Positions 35,691 through 48,400 of a stretch of DNA of 64,000 nucleotides are shown here, in pieces. The stretch comes from Thermococcus pacificus (GTDB lineage: Archaea > Methanobacteriota_B > Thermococci > Thermococcales > Thermococcaceae): NCBI RefSeq assembly GCF_002214485.1, contig NZ_CP015102.1, forward strand, positions 558,001-622,000. The letters run 5' to 3'. The position numbers and the translations under genes are program-made. The notes under the pieces were generated by a model that worked only from the letters and a program-made list of their open reading frames with translations, did not search any database and was not told the origin of the DNA. The first letter of the stretch is position 1. Every line of letters starts with the position of its first letter.

Positions 35691-36122
35691 TCAGACCCTC
35701 ATTTTCTCCCTATATTCTTCAAGCTTTCGCCTCAGGCCTTCATCCTTCAGGGCAAGAATTTCTACCGCGAGTAACGCCGCGTTCTTGCCGTTGTCTATGC
35801 CGACTGTGGCGACGGGGACTCCTGGCGGAAGCTGGGCTACGCTGAGAAGTGCGTCCAGGCCGCCGAGCTTGGCCGAGACGGGGACGCCAATTACTGGCTT
35901 GGTTGTGTGGGCGGCTATTACGCCGGGCAAAGCCGCGCTCAGGCCTGCGATGGCAATGAAAACGTCGTAGTCCTTCTTCGCCAGTTCTTCGACCTTCTTG
36001 GGGTTCCTGTGGGCTGAGGCAACCTCAACGTCGTATTCAACGCCAAACTCGTCAAAAACCGAGGTGACCTTCTCGGCTATGTGGGAGTCGCTTTTGCTAC
36101 CCATCACAACGAGAACTTTCAC
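35691..36122 (-). CDS. purE: N5-carboxyaminoimidazole ribonucleotide mutase / AIR carboxylase
   Basis: 143 residues. [30 protein letters not shown] (catalytic His), [65 protein letters not shown] are all PurE signatures. It carboxylates or rearranges to CAIR. No purK is in this window, so whether it acts as a class I mutase or directly with CO2 cannot be decided here. I choose GTG 36122 after CCGGTGG; the longer frame to 36170 includes its TATA box (AATTTATAAGG). Divergent from purD. Confidence 0.93.
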   Translation of the reverse strand: MKVLVVMGSKSDSHIAEKVTSVFDEFGVEYDVEVASAHRNPKKVEELAKKDYDVFIAIAGLSAALPGVIAAHTTKPVIGVPVSAKLGGLDALLSVAQLPPGVPVATVGIDNGKNAALLAVEILALKDEGLRRKLEEYREKMRV

Positions 36123-36163
36123 GGTTACCACCGGGAAGAACTGGGATTTACCCCTTATAAATT

Positions 36164-36189
36164 TTGCCATTTTAGTGTAAAAATAAAGC
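36164..36189 (+). promoter_or_regulatory. Putative pur motif, purE/purD
   Basis: TTGCCATTTTAGTGTAAAAA then TAAAGC. The TATA-like GCTTAAAAAC for purD begins 24 nt after the motif start. On the other side the motif abuts the purE TATA box, so one site may govern both genes. A degenerate copy (GTCAAAAAC on the minus strand) overlaps the purD leader. Confidence 0.65.
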
Positions 36190-36228
36190 TTAAAAACTTA
36201 AGTTTTTGACAAATAAATGGTGAATCTC

Positions 36229-37545
36229 ATGAAAATCCTGCTCGTTGGTGGCGGTGGAAGGGAGAACGCAATAGGAGAGGCACTGGTGGGGAGCGGGGCT
36301 GAGCTCTACGTGGTCTCGAAGCACAGAAACCCGGGCCTTGCGAGGCTTGCCAAAGGCTATGGTTTAGCCAAGGAAACGGACGTGGGGAAGGTTCTCGTTT
36401 ATGCCGAGAAGTTCGGCGTTGAGGTGGCCTTCATCGGCCCGGAGGCGCCGCTTGGGACGGGCATCGTTGATATCCTTGAGGAGAACGGTATTCCCGCGGT
36501 TGGTCCGAGCAAGGAGGCCGCAAAACTAGAAACGGACAAGGCCTTCGCCAGGCAATTCATGGAAAGGCACAAAATCCCGGGAAGGAAAGCCTTCAAAGTC
36601 TTCGACGATGTTTCCGAGATGCGCTCGTGGATAGACGATTTTGGAAAGCCCGTCGTTGTGAAACCCCTCGGTCTCACAGGCGGCAAGGGAGTTAAAGTCG
36701 TCGGCTACCAGCTGAGGGACAACGACGAAGCCAAGGCCTACGCGGAGGAGCTGATAAAGCGCGACGGGAAGGTTCTGGTAGAGGAGAGGACGGACGGCGT
36801 TGAGTTCACGTTCCAGGTATTCAGCGACGGGAAGCACGTCATTCCTATGCCGCTCGCACAGGACTACCCCCACGCTTACGAGAACGACGAGGGGCCGATA
36901 ACAGGAGGTATGGGTAGCTACTCCTGCTCAAACGGTCTCCTGCCCTTCGTGACGAAGGAGGACTACGAGAGGGCCTTTGAAACGCTCAAGGCGACAATCG
37001 AGGCGATGAGAAAGGAGGGAACTCCCTACAAAGGCATTCTCTATGGCCAGTTCATGCTGAGCAAAGACGGACCAGTTATCATAGAGTACAACGCCCGCTT
37101 TGGCGATCCGGAGGCGATGAACGTCCTCCCGCTTTTGAAGACACCGCTGACGGAGGTAGCTGAGGGCATAGTGGACGGAAACCTGAGGAAAGCGGAGTTC
37201 GAGGAGAAAGCAACGGTCGTGAAGTATCTGGCCCCAAAGGGCTACCCGGTGAACCCAATCAGGGGCGTTAATGTCGAGGTTGATGAGAGGGCCGTAGAAG
37301 AGGCCGGCGCGAGGCTCTACTACGCTTCCATAGACGAGAACTTCAAGCTCCTCGGTTCAAGAGCGATAGCTGTCGTTGGAATAGCGGAGACGCTCGAAGA
37401 GGCCGAGAGGATTGCCGAAAGCGCGGTTCCGCACATCAAGGGCGAGCTGTTCTACCGGAGGGACGTTGGGACGAGGGGGAGCGTGGAGAAGAGGATTCGC
37501 CTGATGAGGGAGCTTGGAAAGGAGTTCGAGCCGAATTCCTGCTGA
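36229..37545 (+). CDS. purD: Phosphoribosylamine-glycine ligase
   Basis: 438 residues, ATP-grasp GAR synthetase. It has ILLVGGGGRENAIGEAL, FIGPEAPLGTGIVDILEENGIP, VGPSKEAAKLETDKAFARQFM, VVKPLGLTGGKGVKV, ITGGMGSYSCSNGLLPF and the metal-site EYNARFGDPEAMNVLPLL. It ligates PRA and glycine. ATG 36229 follows GGTGAATCTC; the ATG at 36217 overlaps the SD. First gene of the purD to guaAA run, with small gaps or overlaps up to purP. Confidence 0.96.
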   Translation: MKILLVGGGGRENAIGEALVGSGAELYVVSKHRNPGLARLAKGYGLAKETDVGKVLVYAEKFGVEVAFIGPEAPLGTGIVDILEENGIPAVGPSKEAAKLETDKAFARQFMERHKIPGRKAFKVFDDVSEMRSWIDDFGKPVVVKPLGLTGGKGVKVVGYQLRDNDEAKAYAEELIKRDGKVLVEERTDGVEFTFQVFSDGKHVIPMPLAQDYPHAYENDEGPITGGMGSYSCSNGLLPFVTKEDYERAFETLKATIEAMRKEGTPYKGILYGQFMLSKDGPVIIEYNARFGDPEAMNVLPLLKTPLTEVAEGIVDGNLRKAEFEEKATVVKYLAPKGYPVNPIRGVNVEVDERAVEEAGARLYYASIDENFKLLGSRAIAVVGIAETLEEAERIAESAVPHIKGELFYRRDVGTRGSVEKRIRLMRELGKEFEPNSC

Positions 37546-37555
37546 GGTGGTTGGA

Positions 37556-38698
37556 ATGATAAGCCGCGACGAGATTTTGGGAGTCCTTGAGAAATACGAC
37601 CCAGAGAGGATAACCGTCGGAGTGATTGGGAGCCACTCGGCCCTCGACATAGCCGACGGTGCTAAGGAAGAGGGCCTTCCCGTCCTTGTTGTGGCCCAGC
37701 GCGGGAGGCACAGGACCTACGCAGAATACTTTAAGCTCAGAAAGACGAGGGACGGCCTGACCAAGGGCTTCATAGACGAGGTCATTGTCCTCGACAAGTT
37801 CGCCCAGATCATTGACGTCCAGGACGAACTCATCAAAAGGAACGTTATCTTCGTCCCAAACCGCTCCTTCGTGGTTTACACTGGCATTGACAGGGTTGAG
37901 AACGACTTCCGCGTTCCCCTCTTCGGGAGCAGGAATTTGCTCCGGAGCGAGGAGAGGAGCGAGGAAAAGAGCTACTACTGGCTCCTTGAGAAGGCTAGCC
38001 TTCCTTATCCCGAGGAAGTAAAGCCGGAAGAAATAGACGACGTCGGCCTCGTCATCGTCAAGCTCCCGCACGCCAAGAAGAGGCTTGAGCGCGGCTTTTT
38101 CACGGCGGCATCGTACAAGGAGTTCCGCGAGAAGGCCGAGCGGTTGAAGAAGCTCGGCGTCATCACAGAGGAGGACTTAGCCAGAGCCAGAATCGAGCGC
38201 TACATAATCGGCCCGGTCTTCAACTTCGACTTCTTCTACTCGCCGATTGACGGGAAGATTGAGCTCCTGGGCATAGACTGGCGCTTTGAGACGAGCCTTG
38301 ACGGTCACGTGAGGCTTCCAGCGAGCCAGCAGCTCACGCTCCCCGAGCACCAGTTCGAGCCCGAATACACGGTCTGCGGGCACGCAAGCTCTACTTTGAG
38401 GGAGTCGCTTTTGGAGAAGGTCTTCGACATGGCCGAACGCTACGTCAAGGCGACGCAGGAGTACTATCCGCCGGGGATAATCGGGCCGTTTACGCTCCAG
38501 ACGGCCGTGGACAAGGACCTCAACTTCTACATCTACGATGTAGCTCCAAGAACGGGCGGTGGAACGAACATTCACATGGCCATGGGCCATCCGTATGGAA
38601 ACGCCCTCTGGAGGATGCCGATGAGCACCGGTAGGAGGGTGGCGCTTGAGATAAAGCGCGCGATTGAGCTGGATGAGCTTGAGAAGGTGGTCACGTGA
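37556..38698 (+). CDS. PurP paralogue (formate-phosphoribosylaminoimidazolecarboxamide ligase family)
   Basis: 380 residues. The same fold and order as PurP: TVGVIGSHSALDIADGAKEEG, VAQRGRHRTYAEYF, IFVPNRSFVVYTGIDRVE, then a C-terminal ATP-grasp with IIGPVFNFDFFYSPIDGKIELLGID, GIIGPFTLQTAVDKDLNFYI, YDVAPRTGGGTN and SMSTGRR-like PMSTGRRVALEIKRA. The basic [14 protein letters not shown] loop of true PurP is here reduced (IVKLPHAKKRLERGFF), so the substrate or activity may differ. The bona fide PurP is encoded four genes later. Start ATG 37556 after GAGGTGGTTGGA. Position in the operon implies a purine role. Confidence 0.85.
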   Translation: MISRDEILGVLEKYDPERITVGVIGSHSALDIADGAKEEGLPVLVVAQRGRHRTYAEYFKLRKTRDGLTKGFIDEVIVLDKFAQIIDVQDELIKRNVIFVPNRSFVVYTGIDRVENDFRVPLFGSRNLLRSEERSEEKSYYWLLEKASLPYPEEVKPEEIDDVGLVIVKLPHAKKRLERGFFTAASYKEFREKAERLKKLGVITEEDLARARIERYIIGPVFNFDFFYSPIDGKIELLGIDWRFETSLDGHVRLPASQQLTLPEHQFEPEYTVCGHASSTLRESLLEKVFDMAERYVKATQEYYPPGIIGPFTLQTAVDKDLNFYIYDVAPRTGGGTNIHMAMGHPYGNALWRMPMSTGRRVALEIKRAIELDELEKVVT

Positions 38699-38708
38699 GG
38701 TGGTCTGA

Positions 38709-38951
38709 ATGAAATGGAAGGTCAAGGTTATCGTTCGCCTTAAGGAGGGCCTCAACGATCCCGAGGGGAGGGTCATTGGAAAAGCATTGAGAAACCTCGG
38801 CTACGCGGTTGAGAACCTGAGGGTCCCCAAATACTTCGAGTTCGAGCTGGAGAGCGAGAACCCGGAGGAAGAAGTCGAGGAAATGTGCAGGAAGCTCCTC
38901 GCCAACCCCCTCATCCACAGCTGGGAGTACAGGGTCGAGCCGGTGAGCTGA
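38709..38951 (+). CDS. purS: FGAM synthase subunit PurS
   Basis: 80 residues, full length. The ferredoxin-like fold shows [40 protein letters not shown] and [19 protein letters not shown]. PurS bridges PurL and PurQ for ammonia channelling in the archaeal/Gram-positive type FGAR amidotransferase. ATG follows GAGGTGGTCTGA; purQ begins right after its stop. Confidence 0.96.
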   Translation: MKWKVKVIVRLKEGLNDPEGRVIGKALRNLGYAVENLRVPKYFEFELESENPEEEVEEMCRKLLANPLIHSWEYRVEPVS

Positions 38952-38952
38952 G

Positions 38953-39624
38953 ATGGTGAGGTTCGCCGTTGTCGTTTTCCCAGGAACCAACTGCGACTTT
39001 GAAACGGAGAGGGCAATAAGGAAGGCCGGTGCCGAGGCGGAGCGCGTCTGGTACAAGCGCTCACTCAAGGACTTCGACGGCGTAGTTCTTCCCGGTGGCT
39101 TCAGCTACGCGGATTATCTCCGCGCCGGGGCAATAGCGGCACGTCAGGAGATAATGGGGGAAGTGAAGGAGTTCGCCCGCGAGGGAAGGCCCGTCCTCGG
39201 GATATGCAACGGCTTTCAAATCTTAACTGAAGCCGGCCTTTTACCCGGTGCGCTCAGGCCGAACAAAATCTCGCGCTTCCTCTGCAGGTGGGTTCACCTC
39301 AGGGTTGCCGATAATGAGACGCCATTCACTTCCCTCTACGAGCCCGGAGAGGTCATAAGGATGCCGATTGCCCACGCCGAGGGCAACTACTACGTTGACA
39401 ACCCGTCGAAGGTCAGGATAGTCTTCCAATACAGCGATGAGGAAGGCAACGTAACTGAGGCGGCAAACCCGAACGGCTCGGTCCTTAATATAGCGGCGGT
39501 GGCAAACGGGAGGGGGAACGTCCTCGGGACGATGCCGCACCCTGAGCGCGCCAGCGACAGCTTCCTCGGGAGCGAGGACGGGTTGAAGGTTTTTAAAAGC
39601 ATGGTCGAGTGGGCGAGGAGATGA
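38953..39624 (+). CDS. purQ: FGAM synthase glutaminase subunit PurQ
   Basis: 223 residues, class I glutamine amidotransferase. It has [35 protein letters not shown], the nucleophile [19 protein letters not shown], and the His/Glu of [11 protein letters not shown]. It releases ammonia for PurL. Its stop TGA overlaps the region of the purL SD, so the two are tightly coupled. Confidence 0.96.
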   Translation: MVRFAVVVFPGTNCDFETERAIRKAGAEAERVWYKRSLKDFDGVVLPGGFSYADYLRAGAIAARQEIMGEVKEFAREGRPVLGICNGFQILTEAGLLPGALRPNKISRFLCRWVHLRVADNETPFTSLYEPGEVIRMPIAHAEGNYYVDNPSKVRIVFQYSDEEGNVTEAANPNGSVLNIAAVANGRGNVLGTMPHPERASDSFLGSEDGLKVFKSMVEWARR

Positions 39625-39629
39625 TTAAC

Positions 39630-42766
<3,137 letters not shown>

Positions 42767-42790
42767 ATTTGCTAAAACTCACAAGGATAG

Positions 42791-42800
42791 GTTTATATAT
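42791..42800 (+). promoter_or_regulatory. TATA box of the guaA genes
   Basis: GTTTATATAT lies 35-44 nt before the guaAB start. TTGACTCCCAAATG follows at 42799; it resembles a pur motif with an insertion but does not align without gaps, so I do not count it. Confidence 0.6.
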
Positions 42801-42834
42801 TGACTCCCAAATGCTCGCAAAAAAGGTGGTGCTT

Positions 42835-43758
42835 ATGTGGGAGAAGTTCATTGAGGAGAAGGTTGAGGAGATAAGGAAGACCGTCGGTGATGGAAAGGCT
42901 ATAATAGCGCTCTCCGGTGGTGTGGACAGCTCGACGGCCGCGGTTCTTGCCCACAGAGCAATAGGCGATAGACTCCACGCGGTCTTCGTCAATACAGGCT
43001 TTATGCGCAAGGGTGAACCTGAGTTCGTCGTTAAGACCTTCCGCGACGAGTTCGGCCTTAACCTGCACTACGTTGACGCTAGCGAGCGCTTTTTCAGTGA
43101 GCTTAAGGGCGTAACCGACCCGGAGGAGAAGAGGAAAATAATCGGCAGGGTCTTCATCGAGGTCTTCGAGGAGGTTGCGAAGGAGATAGATGCTCAATTC
43201 CTTATCCAGGGCACCATCGCCCCAGACTGGATTGAGAGCAAGGGAAAGATCAAGAGCCACCACAACGTGGGCGGCCTTCCAGAGAGGCTCAACCTGAAGC
43301 TCATCGAACCGCTGAGGGACCTCTACAAGGACGAAGTGAGGGAGCTTGCCAAGGAGCTTGGCCTTCCCGAGAAGATATACAACCGTATGCCCTTCCCCGG
43401 GCCGGGGCTGGCAGTGAGAGTCCTCGGAGAGGTAACGCCGGAAAAAGTCGCCATCGTGAGGGAAGCGAACGCCATAGTCGAGGAGGAGATTGAGAGGGCC
43501 GGGCTGAAGCCCTGGCAGGCCTTCGCGGTTCTTCTCGGCGTTAAAACCGTCGGAGTTCAGGGCGACATTAGGGCTTACAAAGAAACCATCGCCGTCCGCG
43601 TCGTTGAGAGCCTCGACGGCATGACGGCCAATGCAATGAACGTCCCCTTCGAGGTGCTCCAGAGGATAGCCTTCAGGATAACGAGTGAGATTCCAGAGGT
43701 CGGGAGGGTGCTCTACGACGTCACCAACAAGCCTCCTGCCACAATAGAGTTCGAGTGA
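42835..43758 (+). CDS. guaAB: GMP synthase ATP-pyrophosphatase subunit
   Basis: 307 residues. The N-type ATP pyrophosphatase loop is [80 protein letters not shown] and the C-terminal dimerisation part ending [11 protein letters not shown] complete the usual GuaA half. It adenylates XMP, and ammonia from the glutaminase subunit makes GMP. ATG 42835 follows GGTGGTGCTT; the frame from 42763 runs through the promoter. Confidence 0.96.
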   Translation: MWEKFIEEKVEEIRKTVGDGKAIIALSGGVDSSTAAVLAHRAIGDRLHAVFVNTGFMRKGEPEFVVKTFRDEFGLNLHYVDASERFFSELKGVTDPEEKRKIIGRVFIEVFEEVAKEIDAQFLIQGTIAPDWIESKGKIKSHHNVGGLPERLNLKLIEPLRDLYKDEVRELAKELGLPEKIYNRMPFPGPGLAVRVLGEVTPEKVAIVREANAIVEEEIERAGLKPWQAFAVLLGVKTVGVQGDIRAYKETIAVRVVESLDGMTANAMNVPFEVLQRIAFRITSEIPEVGRVLYDVTNKPPATIEFE

Positions 43759-43767
43759 GGTGGGAGC

Positions 43768-44337
43768 ATGATAATCATAATGGACAACGGCGGGCAATAC
43801 GTTCACAGGATTTGGAGGACGCTCCGCTATTTGGGGGTAGAGGCGAAAATTATCCCAAACACCACCCCGCTTGAGGAGATAAAGGCGATGAGGCCAAAGG
43901 GCATAATCTTCTCGGGCGGTCCCGATATAAACAAGATCAGCAACTGTGAGGCAATCCTGGAGCACTACGACGAGTTCAACGTGCCTATCCTCGGCATATG
44001 CCTCGGCCACCAGCTGATAGCGAAGCACTTCGGCGGGAAGGTCGGAAGGGGCGATAAGGCGGAGTACAGTTTAGTTGAGATCGAAATTCTTGAGGAGAAC
44101 GACATTTTCAAGGGCCTCCCTAGAAAGTTAAAAGTATGGGAGAGCCACATGGACGAGGTAAAGGAGCTTCCCCCGGGCTTCAAACTGCTCGCCAGGAGTG
44201 AAACCTGCCCGGTCGAGGCGATGAAGCACGAAAGCCTTCCAATCTACGGTGTGCAGTTCCATCCCGAGGTGGCCCACACCGAGCGTGGTGTGGATATATA
44301 CCGGAACTTCGCGGAGCTCTGCGGGGAGCTCAGCTAG
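43768..44337 (+). CDS. guaAA: GMP synthase glutamine amidotransferase subunit
   Basis: 189 residues. [29 protein letters not shown], nucleophile [33 protein letters not shown] and the catalytic His/Glu in [13 protein letters not shown]. It feeds ammonia to the pyrophosphatase subunit; archaea keep these as separate proteins. It starts 9 nt after guaAB. The spacer to the next gene (44338-44489) holds pyrimidine-rich repeats of TCATC but no gene. Confidence 0.96.
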   Translation: MIIIMDNGGQYVHRIWRTLRYLGVEAKIIPNTTPLEEIKAMRPKGIIFSGGPDINKISNCEAILEHYDEFNVPILGICLGHQLIAKHFGGKVGRGDKAEYSLVEIEILEENDIFKGLPRKLKVWESHMDEVKELPPGFKLLARSETCPVEAMKHESLPIYGVQFHPEVAHTERGVDIYRNFAELCGELS

Positions 44338-44489
44338 TCGGTCCTCTCCTCATTTTATCGGCAACGGTTCTCTCATCATCGCTCTCTCATCATGTTAGGT
44401 CTCCTTTGAAAAGCCTTGCTGGTTACGATTAAGGATTGCAAATTAGAAAACTTTTTAAAGTTTTAGCCCTTACTATCTATGGTGATAGC

Positions 44490-44765
44490 TTGGGGCACAC
44501 GGTCTATTACCGCACCATAATTGATAGGTGGAATGAGTTCAGGGATTTCCTGGAAGCTGTTTGTGAAGGGCTCGGCTTCCGTTTTGTTGAGGGAGAAGAT
44601 TCCGTTATGATCCTACCAGAATGCCGTGGTGTCGAGCCCCTGGAGATAAAGAAGAACGGAAAAGGTTTCGTCAAAACGAACTTAGTCGAACCCTGCCATT
44701 CCATCTATCTGCTGATCCTTCACTCAGTCGCGTTCTTCGGCTCCGTCGAGCTCTGGGAGGATTGA
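44490..44765 (+). CDS. Hypothetical protein
   Basis: 91 residues from TTG 44490 (SD GGTGATAGC just before, TATA-like CTTTTTAAAG at about 44450). It reads GHTVYYRTIIDRWNEFRDFL, then EAVCEGLGFRFVEGEDSVMI and an acid-rich end FGSVELWED. The aromatic/charged pattern suggests a small soluble alpha/beta domain. No family recognised. Its last 46 nt overlap the convergent DUF2101 gene. The longer frame from 44436 covers the TATA box and is unlikely. Confidence 0.65.
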   Translation: MGHTVYYRTIIDRWNEFRDFLEAVCEGLGFRFVEGEDSVMILPECRGVEPLEIKKNGKGFVKTNLVEPCHSIYLLILHSVAFFGSVELWED

Positions 44766-45466
44766 TCATCGAGGTAGATCTCTATTATCCTAACCGGGAC
44801 TGCCCCTCTGAGTTTTTTATCCTCCACGATGAGCTTCACAACCCTGCCGACCTCTAGGTCTTCCACCGCGTCCACCCAGTAGTAGCCAGGTTTAACGTTG
44901 GCCGCTATGTCGTCGTGGACGAAAACCCTGACGGCTTCACCTTTGATCTCTTCCACTGTCCCGTAGGTGTAGTCCCTGCCGTATCTCTGCTTGAAGTACC
45001 ATCTGAAAGCTAGGATCACTGCAACCACGAGAGCGAGGTAGCCGTAGTAGTAATACACGCTAGTGGCAAGTCTCCTCACCGCGTCGTAGCCGGCGAACGC
45101 GGCGAACGTTAGCCAGGTTATTGAGTAGTAGAAGAACCTGTACGGTTCAACATCGATGAAGAAACTCCTGTTCCTGGTCGTGAGGTGCCTTACGTAGAGG
45201 AAATTAATGACCGCCAGGGTCAGTATCCACAGGGGGTTGGCCCTGAGGAATAGAAGTATCAGACCGATGCCTAGGTAAAGGAGGAAGCTGATCTGAAGCT
45301 TAAGGCTGAGGAACTCGTGCGGGCTCAGGGGCTTTTTGATGACCTTTTTCAGGTACTTGAAGTCAGGGGGTTGCTCGGAGGGGGAGGGCTTCAAAAACTC
45401 CGAGATCCTGTCCCCAATTGAGTATACTGCATCGCCTACTCTGTATAGGATTTCCTCAACGGACAT
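44720..45466 (-). CDS. DUF2101 family membrane protein
   Basis: 248 residues. A soluble N-terminal part (SVEEILYRVGDAVYSIGDRI) is followed by four hydrophobic spans between about 65 and 165 (LLYLGIGLILLFL, PLWILTLAVINFLYV, FFYYSITWLTFAAFAGYDAV, YGYLALVVAVILAFRWYF). The cytoplasmic tail (about 170-235) has beta-rich EEIKGEAVRVFVHDD and YYWVDAVEDLEVGRVVKLIVEDKKL, an OB/NfeD-like pattern. ATG 45466 follows GGTGAAATA. It is the last gene of the pilin-like run, 4 nt after it, so it may anchor or help assemble those proteins; this is inferred. Confidence 0.8.
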   Translation of the reverse strand: MSVEEILYRVGDAVYSIGDRISEFLKPSPSEQPPDFKYLKKVIKKPLSPHEFLSLKLQISFLLYLGIGLILLFLRANPLWILTLAVINFLYVRHLTTRNRSFFIDVEPYRFFYYSITWLTFAAFAGYDAVRRLATSVYYYYGYLALVVAVILAFRWYFKQRYGRDYTYGTVEEIKGEAVRVFVHDDIAANVKPGYYWVDAVEDLEVGRVVKLIVEDKKLRGAVPVRIIEIYLDDQSSQSSTEPKNATE

Positions 45467-45470
45467 TATT

Positions 45471-48400
45471 TCACCCCTGGAGTAGGTCGCTCGCTCCCTG
45501 TACGTCAAACATCTTTCTAGCTATCGCGGGTGTTAGATAAAAGTTTTCGTCCAGCAAGGGCGATGAGACGCCGCCGTTGGTAGAGATTCCGAAGACCTTC
45601 TTGGCGTTCGGGTTGTCTGAGGGGTAGTCGCGATAGTTGAGGTATATGTAGTCAGCGGCGGGCTGTCTCCTGATGAGGAAGTTGAGGTTGGGCGGCAGGT
45701 CCTTCGGCAGGATGAAGCTCACCAGTCCTATGGGGTATCTAGCGGTTCCGTAGACGGCCATCTGCATCTTCGCGGCTATTCTCTCGTAGTAGTTCCTGTT
45801 GGTGGTGTCCCCGCCTTCCAGTCTCTCAAAGAACGACGGTGCCCCCTGTACTCCAAAGTACTTCTGGGCCTGGATGCAGTCGATGAAGGGCTGAATATCG
45901 TACGCCCTCGCGGTGGAGTATCCCCCGGCGGACGGCACGCTCTCGCTCGAGGTGGTCGTAATCTGGCTTTCTGTGTAGGTCTCGTACGGGTACAGGGCCG
46001 CCACTATCCAGTCAAAGTAGGCGTCGTTCCCCTGGCCGTTGTCGATGATGGCGAATAGTTTGAATCCCGTGACCTGTCCGATCTGCACGCTCGCGGTGGA
46101 CTCCCGGGAGCCCGCGAGGTTGGGACTGTGGGTGAACGTCAGGTCGAGGTTGATAGAGTCTTTCTCTACGATTACCTCGTACCTCTGGGGAGTTTCCACG
46201 TCCCAGGCCCCGTTGTAGTTGTCGAGGTTGGTGTCCCAATCCTGAAGGATGGCGAGCTTGTCGCCCCCGTGGTCCTGATGGCCAGGGTTGTCGTCTATGA
46301 ACTGGAGTGAGACCGGCTCCTGCCCTCCGGCGATTTCGACATACTCCGAGAGCTGGGAGATGTCCACGTACCTCCTTATGAAGACCCAGTCGAAAACTGC
46401 GGTATTATCATTATTGTCATCGAGGTTTATCAGCTCGAGGCTGAGGAGGGGGTCTTTGTACACACGGTAGTAGCCATCGTCGTCGTTGTACCTTATGGGA
46501 TTATCAAAGTATGCCCTGTTGGTAGTGCCGTAGTCTGCAAAATCAACGTCAGCAACGGGATAATCACCGTCCCAGTATCCCGGGTGTATTGAGACTTCGT
46601 ACGTGCGGTATCCACAGCACCCCCTGGTTTTCTGCACACTAGTTGGATAATAGGAGTACCACCCACCATAATAGTCGTCCCACCATTCGTCTTGGATCTT
46701 CAGAGTGTTGTCCTCCTCCACTAAATCGTCGGTGAAGTTGATGTAGTATACGTCCGTATACCACCTTCCGCGCACTTTGTACGTGTATTCCGTGTGGACC
46801 CTTATCCCCGCGTTCCACGCTTTGTTCTTGGTTGTGGGTTTCATACTAAACCTGATGGCTATATCGCCCTGTATGCCGTAACTGGAGAGGTCAAAAGAGG
46901 TGCTTTGGCCGTCGTCTATTCTCTTATCGCTATCAGTGAACCAAAGGAAAACCTGGGAGCCGTCCCCCCTCGTGTAAGTTCCCGTGTTGTACTTTATGTA
47001 GAAAGTACCTGGAAGATTCCCCTTAACCCAGATTAGAGCACCGTTATCGTTCCAGTATTCAATCCAGAAGGGAACCGGATTCTGAAGCTGTTCATCCGAG
47101 TAAACCTCTATCTGTGCTTCGTTTTGAGAGTTGTGGGTTATCGCTTGGGCCGTTGCTGAGTCTAGGTGAATGGGTATCTGGACTCCAGAGAGGCTTTCGG
47201 GGTAGTTAACTGTGGCCTTCAGGTATTTTTCTCCACCCTTTGGAATCGTCTCTACTTCCACTCCCGAGTCAAAATCCCACGTGCTGGTCGAGGCCTTAAC
47301 CGAATACCTGACGAAGAACGAATCCCACGGTACGGTGGATACAAGCTTGCTCTCCTCCTCGCCGGCGGTTAGGGCCACGCTCTGGTTGTGAACGGGGAAG
47401 ATCGCTATGTTTCCGCTCCACTCCATGCTCTGGTCGCTGGTAGAGTAGTAGACGGTGTACTCCCTCGTGTCGGTGGTGTTGAGCCAGATAAGTATCTTGT
47501 CGTCCCCCCAGTATTCTATCCAGTAGGGGGCTATTTCGCAGGAGGTGTCCGAGCGCTTGTATATCCTTATTGAGGCGGCGCTACCGTCATGGACGGCGCT
47601 TCCGAACGGCACGGAGGAGGGGGTGAGCTCGAGGAGCACGAGTGAATTCGGGGGAGCGGTACTGGGGAGCGTCATGTTGGCGCGGTACTCCAGCTTCTTC
47701 TCGCACCAGTGGGAGGGAGTGCCAGTGCCCCCGCTGATTGAATCGAACGTCATGACTCCTATGTCTCCCGGGTTGAAGACGCTCAAGGGCGAAACCTTCC
47801 TTCCGCCGAGCGTTGTATTGAAGATGTAAGGGGCGTTCGGGGTCTCGGACGGTTGTTGCCTCGTTATGTAACCGAGGACGTTCTCCCCCGCGGTGTACTT
47901 GTCGCTGTAGAATATCGTTCCTCCCCTGGGCACGTTGTAAAGCTGTCCTGAGAAGGTCTTTATGCTGGAATGCCCGTATCCATCGAGGCGGGTGTAGGGC
48001 GGGGTGATTGAGGGGTAGGCGAACTTGCACGCGGAGATTATCCTGGAGGTTCTTCCGCTCGTGAGGTGTGGGAAGAGCGGGTCCTCTATGCCCTCTATCG
48101 GAATAACCACGTAAACGGAGCCTTTCTGCGGGATTGAGGAATTGTAGACGACTAGTCCTGAGGAGTCCTCTATGATGATGTTGGGTATGCTCGCGTTGAC
48201 GACTATGTGGAAGGAGTCGAGCGGTGCCACGGTGAGCTTCATGTTCTGAACTATCTCATCCGGGCTTGGCTTCATCGTGTAGCCCTGCCTCTCGAGCTCC
48301 CACTCCATGTTCCTCAGCCAGTCCTTGATGGTGTTGTTCTTCATGAAGAACTCCTCGCGAGACTTCCACTCGGAGTTCGTCCCCCCTATGTAGGGGTAGT

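Noticed and set aside
42799-42826. Seventh pur motif before guaAB
   Set aside because: TTGACTCCCAAATG shares only the first five bases and ATG in place; it needs a 4-nt gap to align, so it is not counted.
42793-44028. Minus-strand frame of 411 codons opposite guaAB and guaAA
   Set aside because: Antisense shadow; crosses two certain genes and their spacer with no start signals.
44338-44430. Possible C/D box RNA: repeated ATGATGA-like boxes on the minus strand
   Set aside because: Two C-like boxes but no D box (CTGA) at the required spacing, so no kink-turn RNA is supported.
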